Below are positions 35,894 to 45,340 of a stretch of 64,000 nt of DNA, piece by piece; the first letter of the stretch is position 1; each line of letters starts with the position of its first letter. The notes beneath the pieces are model-generated. The model was not told the origin of the DNA. It searched no databases and worked only from the letters and a program-made list of their open reading frames with translations. The position numbers were made by a program, and so were the translations under genes. The stretch is from Neobacillus sp. PS3-40 (GTDB lineage: Bacteria; Bacillota; Bacilli; Bacillales; Cytobacillaceae): positions 1-64,000 of the forward strand of contig NZ_CP133266.1 of assembly GCF_030915485.1 (NCBI RefSeq), read 5' to 3'.

Positions 35894-36000
35894 TTCACTT
35901 TGAAATTTGATGTTGCCAAAGAGGACGAAGGAAATATGTGAATATCGGCTTCATTATCATTTTGAGCGGAAAGCGAAAAGACCACAGAATTAATATCTGT
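35894..36000 (+). pseudogene. Helicase-tail fragment (copy 4)
   Basis: Matches 5467-5600 with an internal deletion. Only the last ~30 codons and the terminator hairpin remain. It starts at the palindrome's right edge. Confidence 0.75.
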
Positions 36001-36171
36001 TGGTCCTTTTTTAATGAATTTAGAATTTATTTATGAATTTTATTTACATTTAAAATGGGTATTAGCCTAACTATCTCTTGTGGAAGGCATTTTAGACCAG
36101 GGCTCAGTCTCTAGTTTTTCCACTATTTTTCTTTCTATTGAGTTAAAAGGGAAATTTGCATAGGAATGAAT

Positions 36172-36969
36172 TTAAAAAATAATATCAAAGTGAGATGTTT
36201 TTTCTCTCTTTGATGGATAAATTTCAAAAGAGTCTGGAATTATTTTTGTCGAGTGGTAGATCATTTCAGATACCGTAACACATTTATACCCGTTCTTGTA
36301 TAAAAAACCCAAAATATTATCTAGTGCCTTAACTGTTTAACAAGTCTGAGTATATTCAGTACCGTGCCAATCATGAAATAATATGATATTACCTGGCTTT
36401 ACCCCTTTTGTAATCGAGTTACAAATTCGACTCACAGGAGGATCTGACCAATCACGAGAATCTTGATTCCAGATCACGACATCTTTTCCGTTTTTTATCG
36501 CTGTATTAACAATTAAATCATTATAAATACCTCCAACAGGACGATAAAGAGACGGTTTGAAACCTGTAACCTTTTGTATAATTTTATCTGTATCATCTAT
36601 TTCTGATGAAAGTTTTACTGAGGTAATATCATAACCATAAATATGGTGAAAAGTATGATTGGCAATTTCGTGTCCTTCTTTTACTTCTCTTTTTAAAAGT
36701 GCAGGAAACCTTATTACTTTATTACCTGCAACAAAGAAGGTGGCTTTAGCATCATACTTAGCTAATAGATCAAGTATTTGAGGAGTAAAAATAGGATGTG
36801 GTCCATCATCAAAAGTAAGAGCCACTAATTTTTCCTTTGAGTTTACTTCCCAAAAAACATGTCCCGTTTTTTCGTATTCCTCATGACTTTTAGTAGATGC
36901 GTCCACGTTTATTTGATAGGAGAATAAAGGAATCAATAAAAGTACCGTAAAAACCATTATTTTTTTCAT
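36172..36969 (-). pseudogene. Polysaccharide deacetylase (NodB family) with a late nonsense codon
   Basis: The ATG at 36969 follows GAGGAGTG. The open part (36337-36969, 210 codons) has a signal-anchor helix and all NodB motifs: TFDDGP, HEIANHTFHH, RPVGGIYND, WNQDSRDW and ILFHDWH. A TAA at 36337 replaces the CAA (Gln) found in the paralogue at 13422. The remaining ~54 codons to 36172 stay in frame and similar, so a single substitution caused the truncation. The catalytic core could still fold, so loss of function is likely but not certain. The product would deacetylate cell-wall or chitin-like glycans outside the membrane. Confidence 0.8.
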
Positions 36970-37144
36970 TAGATACACTCCTCGTACGAATGTACTTAGT
37001 TTGTGGAGTCTTTATTAAAAATATTAAGAGAAAGTGGGAATAAGATCATTTGCAGGGGTTTTTGATCAGTATAAAGATTAGATGAAATAGTTGGGAGGAT
37101 CCTTATTAAACGGGGGATTGTTCCTTTGCAAATGATTTTTTAAC

Positions 37145-37192
37145 AAGCCGAAAACATGCAAGTTGTTAATCATCGTTTATATGTTTTCGACT
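37145..37192. terminator. Long inverted repeat
   Basis: AAGCCGAAAACAT / ATGTTTTCGACTT with one mismatch and a 22-base loop, between the deacetylase block and the next membrane protein. The T run is weak, so the terminator role is uncertain. Confidence 0.4.
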
Positions 37193-37346
37193 TATTAGCC
37201 ATTAGTAACACATGCATGCTATGACTTTATTTTTTAAATTGCAAAAAACACTCAATTTGCTCCCAAAGATGATCAAATGTGTGTCATCGGTCCCATATCC
37301 AAAATATATTGAAATGTATCATATTAAACGTATAGAGGGGGAACCG

Positions 37347-37901
37347 ATGTATTTTTTAAAATCAATTTCCAATAATGTTAAATCGGATCAATTAGTCTTC
37401 AATAACTATTCAAAAACGAAGCAGCTCATTTTTGGGGCATTGTTCGCCAGCATTGCAGCTGTTCTCCAAGCAGCAGGCGGTTTTTTACCTGGGGTTGGGT
37501 ATTTGATCAGCCCCTTTTCGACTGCACCGATTCTTTTTATTTCGATACTTTCCCTTCCACTTGGTGCTATGACCTACTTACTTACAACCTTATTATTACT
37601 CATCCTTCAGCCAAGTGAACTAATTGTTTTTCCTTTTACAACAGGGCTTATAGGACTGGGGATCGGTGCTGCTTTTACCTATTTCAAGAAGAGGTTGAGT
37701 ATTATCGTTGCTGGTGCTGTTCTGTTAACTTTAGGCATTAGTAGCCTATTATATGGTTTACAATTTCCAGTCCTAGGTCCGGTCGTCTCAGAATCCTTTT
37801 CAATTTTAGTAATAAGTGGTATTTCTTTATTTGCTTTCATTTATAATTGGATTTGGGTTGAAATTGCTTTAGTCTTTATTAAAAGAATAAAATTATTATA
37901 G
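37347..37901 (+). CDS. Membrane protein resembling ECF transporter S-components
   Basis: 184 residues from the ATG at 37347, chosen for the GAGGGGGAACC in front; an upstream ATG would add 45 residues without a site. Five to six membrane helices, small and glycine/alanine-rich (LIFGALFASIAAVLQAAGGF, FSTAPILFISILSLPLGAMT). The size and layout recall substrate-binding S subunits of ECF vitamin transporters, but no ATPase or T subunit is nearby, and the hallmark motif is not clear. Treat as a putative transporter component. Confidence 0.55.
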   Translation: MYFLKSISNNVKSDQLVFNNYSKTKQLIFGALFASIAAVLQAAGGFLPGVGYLISPFSTAPILFISILSLPLGAMTYLLTTLLLLILQPSELIVFPFTTGLIGLGIGAAFTYFKKRLSIIVAGAVLLTLGISSLLYGLQFPVLGPVVSESFSILVISGISLFAFIYNWIWVEIALVFIKRIKLL

Positions 37902-37944
37902 CTTTGTTACTTTCCAATTCACGCCAGTATTCGGAATAGCATCT

Positions 37945-38304
37945 ATTTTTTTCCGGCAGGTTTAAAGATGCAAAAGTCGGTGATATACATTTCATTTTGT
38001 TTTCCAAAGGTAACATCAATAGGTCTTTCTAGACCGCCGCCTCCCGTTGCAGTTGCAGAAGCCCTGTTTTATTACTATCAAACGTCGTAATTTTTCCCGT
38101 TTCCGTTTTGATTCTAGATATACTATGACCAACTCTTGGTGCTGGGTTTCCACCGGTCGTATTTGGCGCCTTACTACCAAACTCCGCCATAAACGCCTCT
38201 CCAATGGGACCGAAGGCTGGATCATAGTTGAAATCAAAGTCCATAATCGCCGAATGCGGTGCAAATGCTGCAAAGAGCGACTCCTGCAATGGAGTTATTG
38301 TCAC
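37945..38304 (-). pseudogene. Fragment of a PQQ-type (glucose/sorbosone) sugar dehydrogenase-like protein
   Basis: One frame codes MDFDFNYDPAFGPIGEAFMA, then PRVGHSISRIKTETGKI. A frameshift near 38055 leads into GGGLERPIDVTFGKQNEMYI. Both are beta-propeller blades of a sugar-dehydrogenase-like protein. No start, no N-terminus and no end of the domain remain. It is a relic without likely function. Confidence 0.6.
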
Positions 38305-38328
38305 ATAGTGTTAGCAACCTCTTAGACA

Positions 38329-38439
38329 GTTGAAGAAGATACTTATGATAAAGGATTTTATCAAGGGATTGAAATTTTTGAAAAGCTGTATGAAGCTACT
38401 TTTGGAACTGTGATTAACACATTCCAAACGCCTAAATGA
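38329..38439 (+). pseudogene. C-terminal gene fragment, family unknown
   Basis: Open stretch VEEDTYDKGFYQGIEIFEKL, ending NTFQTPK at a TGA, followed by a strong terminator. There is no start codon or ribosome binding site. It reads like the end of a real gene whose front was lost at the junction with the sugar-dehydrogenase relic. Confidence 0.4.
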
Positions 38440-38450
38440 CTATTCTACAA

Positions 38451-38490
38451 ACATGCGCTATCCACTAAAAAGGGGATAGCGCATGTTTTC
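38451..38490 (+). terminator. Strong terminator
   Basis: Perfect 13-bp arms ACATGCGCTATCC / GGATAGCGCATGT, then TTTTCT. It outlives the gene fragment it served. Confidence 0.85.
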
Positions 38491-38635
38491 TAAATTTAGA
38501 TTTAAGTAGAGAGTGGCATAAGTATATGAAGATACAATTGAGGATCATATTGTGCACTATGTGGGAGAGTGAAAAATGAAAGAAACGAGCTATCTGATTG
38601 TAAAGAACTTTGTACTCAAACAGCTCATTAAAATT

Positions 38636-38833
38636 TTAATATGAAGTAGGGAATGAAGCCCATGGCGGTCTCCAAGAGGGATTCCAAAAATGGCCAGGAA
38701 CTGTGTATGGGTGCTGAATATATGGCATTGAGTGATGGTGATGAGGAGAGTGGTGATAGGTATAGTGGTTATAATGTGCAATACAAGCTCCAGGATGACT
38801 AGGATGTTGACCAGTTACAATAGTATAAGACAA
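38636..38833 (-). CDS. Small His/Pro/Tyr-rich protein, possibly a spore protein
   Basis: 65 residues from a TTG spaced six bases from AAAGAGGTG. Extremely rich in His, Pro, Tyr and Trp (HYNHYTYHHSPHHHHSMPYI, then PGHFWNPSWRPPW). Such low-complexity compositions are seen in Bacillus spore-coat or metal-binding peptides. No membrane helix. It is isolated, with no partner gene. Spore-coat role is a guess from composition only. Confidence 0.5.
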   Translation of the reverse strand: MSYTIVTGQHPSHPGACIAHYNHYTYHHSPHHHHSMPYIQHPYTVPGHFWNPSWRPPWASFPTSY

Positions 38834-38859
38834 ATACAACACCTCTTTCAAAGAGTATA

Positions 38860-39180
38860 ATTTTATAGTATGAGTTACAGTTAATTTCGTTACTTTTATG
38901 AAAGAAAATAGGTGAAAAATGTTTTTGAATTAATTACTATATGAGGAAGTGTAAAGGACCCCATTATGAAACCTCCCAGGTATAATAAAATATTAATAGA
39001 TTAACATATAATCCCATATAATTCCTCGAGTGATATTAATAACGGTAAACATTTTTATGACAATTAGCCAGATACCTATTTCAATAAGGAATCAATTGGA
39101 GAAACGTTGGGTCAAGTGGGTAAGGTTCTTTAAAATGAGAGATTTGCTTTTTTGTTGAAGATTTTCTGTTAGAAGACGAA
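38860..39180. other. Gene-free stretch
   Basis: AT-rich sequence between the His-rich gene and the second toxin locus. I see no supported gene, repeat or hairpin. Confidence 0.4.
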
Positions 39181-39187
39181 ACATATG

Positions 39188-39216
39188 TTCTTACTTTAGA
39201 ATTATAATGGTATAAT
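39188..39216 (+). promoter_or_regulatory. Promoter of toxin copy 2
   Basis: TTCTTA (39188-39193) and TATAAT (39211-39216) with a 17-base spacer, about 70 bases upstream of the toxin start. The equivalent region of copy 1 is several bases shorter. Confidence 0.6.
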
Positions 39217-39286
39217 TGTAGGGTAATAGAATAGGTTTTCTCAAGGGTGGGCGGCTCACTCCCCAAAAGAAAGGGGGTGATGCTGA

Positions 39287-39367
39287 ATGACAGTATTTGA
39301 AGCATTAATGATTACGATTGCTTTTGCAAGTTTGATCGTAGCTATCCTGTCATTTAACCAAAAATAA
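39287..39367 (+). CDS. Holin-like type I toxin peptide (Hol-Tox family), copy 2
   Basis: 26 residues, differing from copy 1 only in a few positions (MTVFEALMITIAFASLIVAI). Same AAGGGGGTGATG ribosome binding site, same leader and trailer, including AAGGGTGGGCGG (from ~39244) opposite AGCCGACCCCTT (39415-39426). The membrane peptide would depolarise the cell if translated; an antisense RNA normally silences it. Two near-identical loci 25 kb apart imply duplication, and one antisense RNA could act on both. Confidence 0.82.
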   Translation: MTVFEALMITIAFASLIVAILSFNQK

Positions 39368-39404
39368 TCCACCCTTGAGTTGATGGCTCTGCTGGGTGGA
39401 TTAT
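39364..39404. terminator. Bidirectional hairpin after toxin copy 2
   Basis: ATAATCCACCC / GGGTGGATTAT, identical arms to copy 1. Confidence 0.65.
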
Positions 39405-39448
39405 CTCGCCTAAATAGCCGACCCCTTAAAGGGAACCGTCTATTGCAT

Positions 39449-39480
39449 GACCGGACATGTTAGAGCATGTCTGGTCATTT
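39449..39480 (+). terminator. Toxin copy 2 mRNA terminator
   Basis: GACCGGACATG / CATGTCTGGTC followed by ATTTTTATTTT; the T run is slightly broken compared with copy 1. Confidence 0.7.
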
Positions 39481-39800
39481 TTATTTTATGCATAGTATAT
39501 CTATTATTATACCCAATATGAGATTAAAAGAAAACAATGGATAAAGGCATTATAATTTCTGTTGGGGAGACCCATTTTATTTTTTATTGTATGGTTTACA
39601 GCATATTTAGTAAAAAGAAATAGAGGTAAATCTCACTTTCAACAGCCCCTCAAAAATACCAGTTGTTTGAATTCTACTGTAGTAAAGCGTTATGGTACCT
39701 GGGGGTGGGCACTTGTCTAAAATGTTGCCAATATTTTATTTGAATTTTTTCAAATTATAGTATAGTTAGATTATACGTAATTTTGGAGAGGGGTAATGGA
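39481..39800. other. Intergenic stretch with possible relics
   Basis: A frame near 39565-39720 reads GRPILFFIVWFTAYLVKRNR and ends without gene signals. A GGTACCTGGGGGTGGGCACTT near 39691 resembles a broken palindrome of the GGTGCC family. No supported gene. Confidence 0.35.
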
Positions 39801-41045
39801 ATGCACAAGGATTTTTTTGTAAAAAATCGCAATCGTTTATATGAGAAACTGGAAGAGGATTCACTGCTTGTTTTGTTTGCTGGTAAAGCCCCACAAAAGT
39901 CTGCCGATGAGGCCTATGCATTTGTCACAAATCGTAATTTTTATTATATGACAGGTATCAACGAACCTAATGTTATCTTTTTAGTACATAAAAAAAGTAA
40001 TAAAGCTGAAGAATATCTATTCATTGAAAAGTCAGATCCCGTATTAGAAAAATGGATAGGTAAATCGATCTCAACAGCAGAAGCAGCAGAAGCCTCTGGA
40101 GTCAGTAATATCCTATTTATCGAACAATTTGAATCCTTTTTGTCTAGTGCTCTTTTTAAAAACTCCCTAACAACTGTTTATTTAGATTTAGAGAGAAGAG
40201 AGTTAGATAGCGTTGCCACAAAAGCACAACAATTTGCTAGTAAATTACAGAAAAATTATCAATTTCTCCAGATTAAAAATGTTTATCATGATATATGTTC
40301 CTTGCGTGTTTTTAAAACTCCTGAAGAAGTCGGAGAAATAAAAAAGGCCATTGCCATAACGTATGAAGGAATTAAAAATGTAATGAGGAATGCCAAAGGA
40401 GGCATGAAGGAATATCAACTAGAAGCCTATTTTGATTTTACCCTTAAGTTTAACGGCGTAAAACATTATGCTTTTCCTACGATTGCTGCTGGCGGCAAAA
40501 ATGGCACGGTTCTTCATTATGGAAAAAATGATGATACAGTGGAAGAAGGCAGTCTTGTCCTGCTAGATTTGGGAGCACAATATAACTACTACAATGCGGA
40601 TATAAGTTACACATTTCCTGTGAATGGTACATTTACCGATAAACAAAAAACCTTCTACACTATTGTTTTAAAAGCATTAAAAGAAACAACAGAACTGATA
40701 AAACCAGGTGTTCCATTCGCCAAATTGAATGAGCATACAAAAAAAATCCTAGCAGAAGAGTGTATCAAAGTTGAATTAATACAAGAAGAAAGTGAAATTA
40801 CAAACTATTATTTTCATGGTGTTAGCCACTTCCTTGGTCTAGATACCCATGATGTTGGCGATTATAACGACTTAATCCTACAACCTGGAATGGTCCTAAC
40901 CGTAGAGCCAGGCTTGTATATCGAAGAAGAAGAAATCGGAATACGGATTGAAGATGATGTTTTAGTCACTGAAGAAGGGTACGAGGTACTCTCAAAAGAT
41001 ATATTCCGATCTGTGGAAGAGATAGAAGCATTTATGAAGAAATAA
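39801..41045 (+). CDS. M24 family Xaa-Pro aminopeptidase
   Basis: 414 residues from the ATG at 39801 (GGAGAGGGG upstream); an in-frame TTG at 39783 overlaps that site. Creatinase-like N-domain (~1-165), then the pita-bread catalytic domain: GTVLHYGKNDD, LLDLGAQYNYYNADISYTFP (two metal Asp), YYFHGVSHFLGLDTHDVGDY (His), and LTVEPGLYIEEEEIGIRIED (two Glu), so all five metal ligands are present. It removes N-terminal residues preceding proline in the cytosol, using two Mn or similar ions. Monocistronic with its own terminator. Confidence 0.93.
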   Translation: MHKDFFVKNRNRLYEKLEEDSLLVLFAGKAPQKSADEAYAFVTNRNFYYMTGINEPNVIFLVHKKSNKAEEYLFIEKSDPVLEKWIGKSISTAEAAEASGVSNILFIEQFESFLSSALFKNSLTTVYLDLERRELDSVATKAQQFASKLQKNYQFLQIKNVYHDICSLRVFKTPEEVGEIKKAIAITYEGIKNVMRNAKGGMKEYQLEAYFDFTLKFNGVKHYAFPTIAAGGKNGTVLHYGKNDDTVEEGSLVLLDLGAQYNYYNADISYTFPVNGTFTDKQKTFYTIVLKALKETTELIKPGVPFAKLNEHTKKILAEECIKVELIQEESEITNYYFHGVSHFLGLDTHDVGDYNDLILQPGMVLTVEPGLYIEEEEIGIRIEDDVLVTEEGYEVLSKDIFRSVEEIEAFMKK

Positions 41046-41122
41046 GCATTTTATCGATTTAAAGCGGTTTACATGATGGTGGTTTGAAACGTTCATCTTG
41101 GCAATAGTGCAGCTAAAAGATG

Positions 41123-41170
41123 CGTCAAATAGCCCTATATTGAACTGATAGGGTTTATTTGACGTTTTCT
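41123..41170 (+). terminator. Aminopeptidase gene terminator
   Basis: Long stem CGTCAAATAGCCCTAT / ATAGGGTTTATTTGACG plus TTTTCTTTT. Its surroundings (GAAACGTTCATCTTG) are repeated near 51415, where a similar hairpin occurs. Confidence 0.8.
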
Positions 41171-41533
41171 TTTATACGGTTCCCCTACTATATAATTTGT
41201 GAGCCTATAAGAAATCTATAAAAGCGTTGCTGAACCACCCGCAAAGTAGGAATCATTACTTTTAAATTTTAAGTTATTAAATCCGATTGGCCACAGTTAA
41301 ATTTAGGACACATAAAGCAGAGATAGGACCTCATCGTACTATTCATAACTGTCGAATTTATCACTAGTGTTCCAAAACCAAAATGAAATTCGAAATAGTT
41401 ATAAAAAAATGGTTTGAGTCCCAAAGTGGTAGTGTCTCAATTTTTATATTTATTGGACAGATGATTACTCCAAAATCGACGGATGCTCTTTCTTCACCAT
41501 GGAGATGTGCGATTGCCCTAATTGAGCCTGCAT
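41171..41533. other. Gene-free stretch
   Basis: About 360 bases with no supported frame. A GTTTGAGTCCC...TGTCTCAATTTT pairing near 41415 is the only visible structure. Confidence 0.4.
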
Positions 41534-41896
41534 CTAATCTTGTTTACTGATGAAATCTTTGTAAGTCACAATTTTATATTCAAGCATCTCATCTGCAGCT
41601 TTTAACGTTCTGATTTGTTTCTTAATAGAGTCTTTATGTTCTTCTAAAAGGCTTAATCGCTCTTGTGTGGTATGTTCTCCTTCTAAAACTAGTGAAGCAT
41701 ACTTCTTTATTTTCTCGATAGGCATTTGTGTTTCTTTTAACTTGATAACAAATTGCAGCCATTTAATATGTGTATCGTTATATCGCCTGTCTCCGCTTGC
41801 ATCACGATCAGGAATTATAATTTTTTCCTTTTCGTAATACCGTAATGTATGTGTACTTATCCCTAAAATTTTAGCCACTTCACCAATGGTGTGCAT
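41534..41896 (-). CDS. MerR family transcriptional regulator
   Basis: 120 residues from the ATG at 41896 (GGGGAGG, six bases upstream); a longer frame to 41956 runs through the promoter and is not used. MerR winged helix MHTIGEVAKILGISTHTLRY, wing DRDASGDRRYNDTHI, then a long dimerisation coiled coil. No cysteine pattern for metal sensing, so an organic ligand is likelier. Divergent from the dehydrogenase gene, whose promoter shows the MerR-specific geometry. Confidence 0.93.
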   Translation of the reverse strand: MHTIGEVAKILGISTHTLRYYEKEKIIIPDRDASGDRRYNDTHIKWLQFVIKLKETQMPIEKIKKYASLVLEGEHTTQERLSLLEEHKDSIKKQIRTLKAADEMLEYKIVTYKDFISKQD

Positions 41897-41922
41897 AAGA
41901 AACCTCCCCATTAATTTTTCTC

Positions 41923-41953
41923 TTGACTTAGAGTTTACTCTAATCATTATAAT
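41923..41953 (+). promoter_or_regulatory. MerR-type promoter with 19-bp spacer
   Basis: TTGACT (41923-41928) and TATAAT (41948-41953) with exactly 19 bases between, and the dyad AGAGTTTACTCT inside the spacer. This over-long spacer is the hallmark of promoters that MerR proteins activate by twisting DNA. It drives the dehydrogenase. Confidence 0.88.
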
Positions 41954-42009
41954 CAACTCATAGTTCGTTCACAATAAAATCAATTGGATAAAATTCAGGA
42001 GGGATTTAT

Positions 42010-42771
42010 ATGAAATATACAGTTATAACGGGTGCTAGTTCAGGAATTGGGTATGAAACGGCTCTTGCTTTTGCGGCTCGCGGAAAAAACTTAATCATAG
42101 CAGCTCGCAGAACGGAGGAATTAGAGAAGCTAAAATCAAAAGTGGCTGACATTAACGCAGACCTGGATGTTGTCATTCGAACTGTTGACTTATCTGTTAC
42201 TGCAAATGTTTATGCATTCTACGAAAGCCTTCACGATTATCAGATTGAGACCTGGATCAACAATGCTGGGTTTGGAAACATTGCTTCCGTTGGGGAACAA
42301 AATTTAAATAAAATTGAGACGATGCTTCACTTGAATATTGAAGCCTTAACCGTTCTGTCCTCTCTTTATGTACGAGACTATGCAGATGTTGAGGGAACGC
42401 AAATCATCAATATTTCTTCAGGAGGAGGATATCTGATTGTTGCCGATGCTGTGACCTACTGTGCGACAAAGTTCTATGTAAGTGCCTTTACAGAAGGTCT
42501 AGCACAAGAATTGAAAGGAAAAGGAGCAGCTATGCAAGCAAAAGCATTGGCTCCAGCTGCAACAGAGACCGAATTTGCGAAACGCTCCTATGATGTTGAT
42601 AATTTTGAATATGATGGTATTGTTCCTAAGTTCCATACAGCTGAACAAATGGCCGGTTTCTTACTGGATTTATATGACAGTGAGAAGGTGGTAGGAATTG
42701 TGAATGGAGAAACGTATGACTTCGAATTAAGAGATCCGATTTATCCGTATGTGACGCGGATAAGAAACTAG
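42010..42771 (+). CDS. Short-chain dehydrogenase/reductase
   Basis: 253 residues, ATG after TCAGGAGGGATTTAT. Classical SDR: TGASSGIGYETA cofactor site with AARR following (NADP preference), NNAGFG, catalytic Ser in IINISSGGG and YCATKFYVSAF (Tyr-x3-Lys). It is the sole target of the divergent MerR regulator, so it is likely an inducible carbonyl or quinone detoxifying enzyme. Substrate not deducible. Confidence 0.93.
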   Translation: MKYTVITGASSGIGYETALAFAARGKNLIIAARRTEELEKLKSKVADINADLDVVIRTVDLSVTANVYAFYESLHDYQIETWINNAGFGNIASVGEQNLNKIETMLHLNIEALTVLSSLYVRDYADVEGTQIINISSGGGYLIVADAVTYCATKFYVSAFTEGLAQELKGKGAAMQAKALAPAATETEFAKRSYDVDNFEYDGIVPKFHTAEQMAGFLLDLYDSEKVVGIVNGETYDFELRDPIYPYVTRIRN

Positions 42772-42935
42772 TCTTTTAAAATCAAAACATAACAAAAAGC
42801 CGATAGTTCCTTAGCGTATATTTTCGTTAAAATGCGGCGGTAAATCTATTATTGTGAATGTGTAAGGATTGATACTTTTATCAAGGAAAGATACGGAAAT
42901 AAATGCGATTTAGATAGTGAAGGAGAATTAAAATC

Positions 42936-43780
42936 ATGAATAAATTTCAAGCAATTTAAAATAATCATTTAGCTTTAACACAATATCATCGTTGGTATCA
43001 AGTATATGAAGTTCCGCTTAACAAAGCTCGTCTAGAAAACCAGTTAGACATTTTAGAGGATGAAATTGAAATTTCATCTCAAGCTGGAACTACGAAAGGT
43101 AAAATTGGTTTAGAAGATAGATTAAAAATGTTTGAAGGATGGCAAAATGCACATCATGTTGAAAAGACATCAATCAATCAGTTGAACGATGTGGAACTTT
43201 CATTAGAAGCTGATATTCTTTATCAAAATATACGTCCAGAAAATAGTAGATACAGCTATAAAATTCATTATTCAACAATTCTGAAACTTCGAGATAACGA
43301 ATTACCTCTTTTTACAAATGTACATTTAGAACCAACAGGTACGTAGAAAATCCACAATTTAAATCTGCCTATGCAGAAAATAGAGCAAAATCATTTATGC
43401 ATTACTGGTTATATTTAATGGAAACAGCATCTGTGAACAGTGACAAATTCAAAGAACTATTAGCAGATCAATTTGAGTTGAATTTAAGTACGACTTCTAA
43501 AGTTAATACATTAAAAGGATTTAATGAATGGTTAGTAACTATTTCGAATCAAGTAAAACAAAGCGGACATTATCCGAAAAACTTCTCAGTTACAGAAAAT
43601 GTAGATAACACGATAAATGTTTCTGTAGATTTTGAATGGGAAGGTATTTCTGTTGAGAATAAGCCAATGAATGCGGAAATACATCATGAATGGATACTTG
43701 AAAATAATTTAGATGAGCGATTTGCTCGTATGAAAATGATGAAAGTGATTCAATCTAAGCCATTTCAAACAGTAGAATAA
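42936..43780 (+). pseudogene. NTF2/SnoaL-like two-domain protein, interrupted
   Basis: The ATG at 42936 follows GAAGGAGAATTAAAATC but codon 8 is TAA (42957), where Gln (CAA) would be expected. The frame then continues to 43346, where a shift moves it into the frame of 43350-43780. Joined, it encodes ~280 residues: two similar halves (HYSTILKLRDNELPLFTNVH; VENKPMNAEIHHEWIL) with an NTF2-like beta layout. Two lesions make it a pseudogene. A SnoaL-like gene follows, so the pair may once have worked together. Confidence 0.7.
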
Positions 43781-43786
43781 TTTAAA

Positions 43787-43831
43787 ATATAGCCTTTTTC
43801 TTTTATGATAGGTAAAAGAAAAAGGCTATAT
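43787..43831. terminator. Perfect long hairpin
   Basis: 19-bp perfect arms beginning ATATAGCCTTTTTC and ending GAAAAAGGCTATAT, 7-base loop. U-tracts are within the stem, so it can end transcription in either direction. Confidence 0.75.
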
Positions 43832-43958
43832 ATGATCTTTTCCCCTTCAAGTAACGGAGCAATTTAGCACAACAAGAAGCATTAATAAAAAGATGGTTCA
43901 ACAGATATTAATGAAGTAGAATTTATCTAATATAAAAATTTCGAGGTGGAACATAATT

Positions 43959-44348
43959 ATGGAACACGAATTAAAAGAGTTTATTAAAAAGTGTGACCTT
44001 GCAATAAAGCAAGAAGATTTTGATACTTTGATGAATTACTATACTAATGATGCAATTTTAGTTGTAAAACCCGGAATGATTGCACGTGGCAAAGAGGAAA
44101 TTAAAAAAGCATTTATTGCAATTGCGAAATATTTTAATAACAGTATTCTACCAACACAAGGGGAAATGATTATTTTAGAAGCAGGCGATACTGCTTTAGT
44201 TTTATCTCAGACACTACTTGAAGCTGATAAAGAGGATTCGGAGTATTCAATGGATAGAAGGGCAACATATGTGTTTAAGAAAAATTCACAAGGGGAATGG
44301 CTTTGTGCAATTGATAACTCATATGGTACAGAATTAATTAATAATTAG
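43959..44348 (+). CDS. SnoaL/DUF4440-like (SgcJ-type) protein
   Basis: 129 residues, ATG after GAGGTGGAACATAATT. NTF2-like fold with [28 protein letters not shown] and [20 protein letters not shown], typical of small YybH/DUF4440 proteins. These are orphan ligand-binding or isomerase-like proteins. It follows an interrupted NTF2-like gene. Confidence 0.85.
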   Translation: MEHELKEFIKKCDLAIKQEDFDTLMNYYTNDAILVVKPGMIARGKEEIKKAFIAIAKYFNNSILPTQGEMIILEAGDTALVLSQTLLEADKEDSEYSMDRRATYVFKKNSQGEWLCAIDNSYGTELINN

Positions 44349-44385
44349 ACATTAAAATGATTGTGAAGTACTTAACCGAAAGGGT

Positions 44386-44415
44386 GCGATACTTAAACAA
44401 AGGGTATCGCTTTTT
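44386..44415 (+). terminator. GCGATAC-type terminator
   Basis: GCGATAC / GTATCGC then TTTTTCC. One of three related hairpins (44386, 46894, 49537) with TTGAATAA-like loops. Confidence 0.8.
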
Positions 44416-44545
44416 CCTTATTCAAGTAAAGGTCGGGTAGTTGAATAAGGATTTTATATCCAAACAAGAAGAAAAGATTATAATAAGCATTAAATTTATA
44501 GGGGATAGTTAATCACTGCAACTATATATTAGGAGGTTGTTAGGT

Positions 44546-44962
44546 ATGTCGAAAAAATTATGGTTGAACCTTCCAGTGTGAGAACCAGAACGGGCAAAGG
44601 CGTTTTATACGCAGCTTGGTTTCCGGCTGAATGAGCAGTATGCAAGTCAAGATGGCTCTTTCAGCTTGATCGTCGGAGACAATCACGTTGTTTTGATGCT
44701 CTTCCCAGAATCCGCGTTCCGCGGTTTTACGGGGAATACTATTGCGGATTCGCAGCAGGGTACTGAAGTGTTATTTTCTCTGGGTGCGAACTCCAGGGAT
44801 GAAGTTGATGAGATCGCCTTGAAAGCCGAACGTGCCGGTGGCACTGTATTCAGCAAGCCAGGCGAACATGGTGGCTGGATGTACGGCTGCGGTTTTGCTG
44901 ATCCGGACGGTCATAGGTGGAACATGTTGTACATGGATATGAGCAAAATTCCGCAAGGTTGA
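44546..44962 (+). pseudogene. VOC/glyoxalase-like protein with an early nonsense codon
   Basis: Starts at ATG behind AGGAGGTTGTTAGGT: MSKKLWLNLPV, then TGA (44579), then EPERAKAFYTQLGFRLNEQY and on to 44962 in the same frame. CGA (Arg) to TGA would explain it. The rest is a complete VOC domain (FADPDGHRWNMLYMD). G+C is visibly higher than in the neighbours, suggesting a recent transfer. A short restart at 44666 lacks the first strands. Readthrough or stop-codon recoding has no support. Confidence 0.85.
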
Positions 44963-45340
44963 ACGCCAACACTCCGGTGTTTAAACAAAAAAAGCAAAAA
45001 CTGGTGCTTTACTTTAATAATAAGTAGCGCCTTTTTTGTTGTTCCATTAACTAGCAGTTTAGTTTAAAAAATGGGGTTTTTATGGCGGATTTAAACTGAG
45101 CTATTCATTGATTGGATTTATACCAAATAAAAATTGCCGGAAAGGGACGATATTTATTTAAGCGATTGAAGCTCAGACATTACTTTTAAAAAGGGGTAAA
45201 GCCTTATTCATATTCAATGGGCAGTAGTACAAGAAGAAGGATTATTTAAAGAGTTTGTTGAACCTCTTAAGTACAGAAATATTGGAGGCTTTTTCCTGTT
45301 TTTATTTTAGAGAGAATCATAAAAGAAAGTAGTTGTTTTT
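44963..45340. other. Intergenic region entering the duplicated block
   Basis: No gene seen. From about 45190 the DNA is near-identical to 49630 onward (see the repeat entries). Confidence 0.5.

Noticed and set aside
44579-44581. In-frame TGA in the VOC gene as a selenocysteine or recoded codon
   Set aside because: No SECIS-like structure was seen and the expected residue is Arg or similar. TAA and TAG interruptions in nearby genes point to ordinary nonsense mutations.
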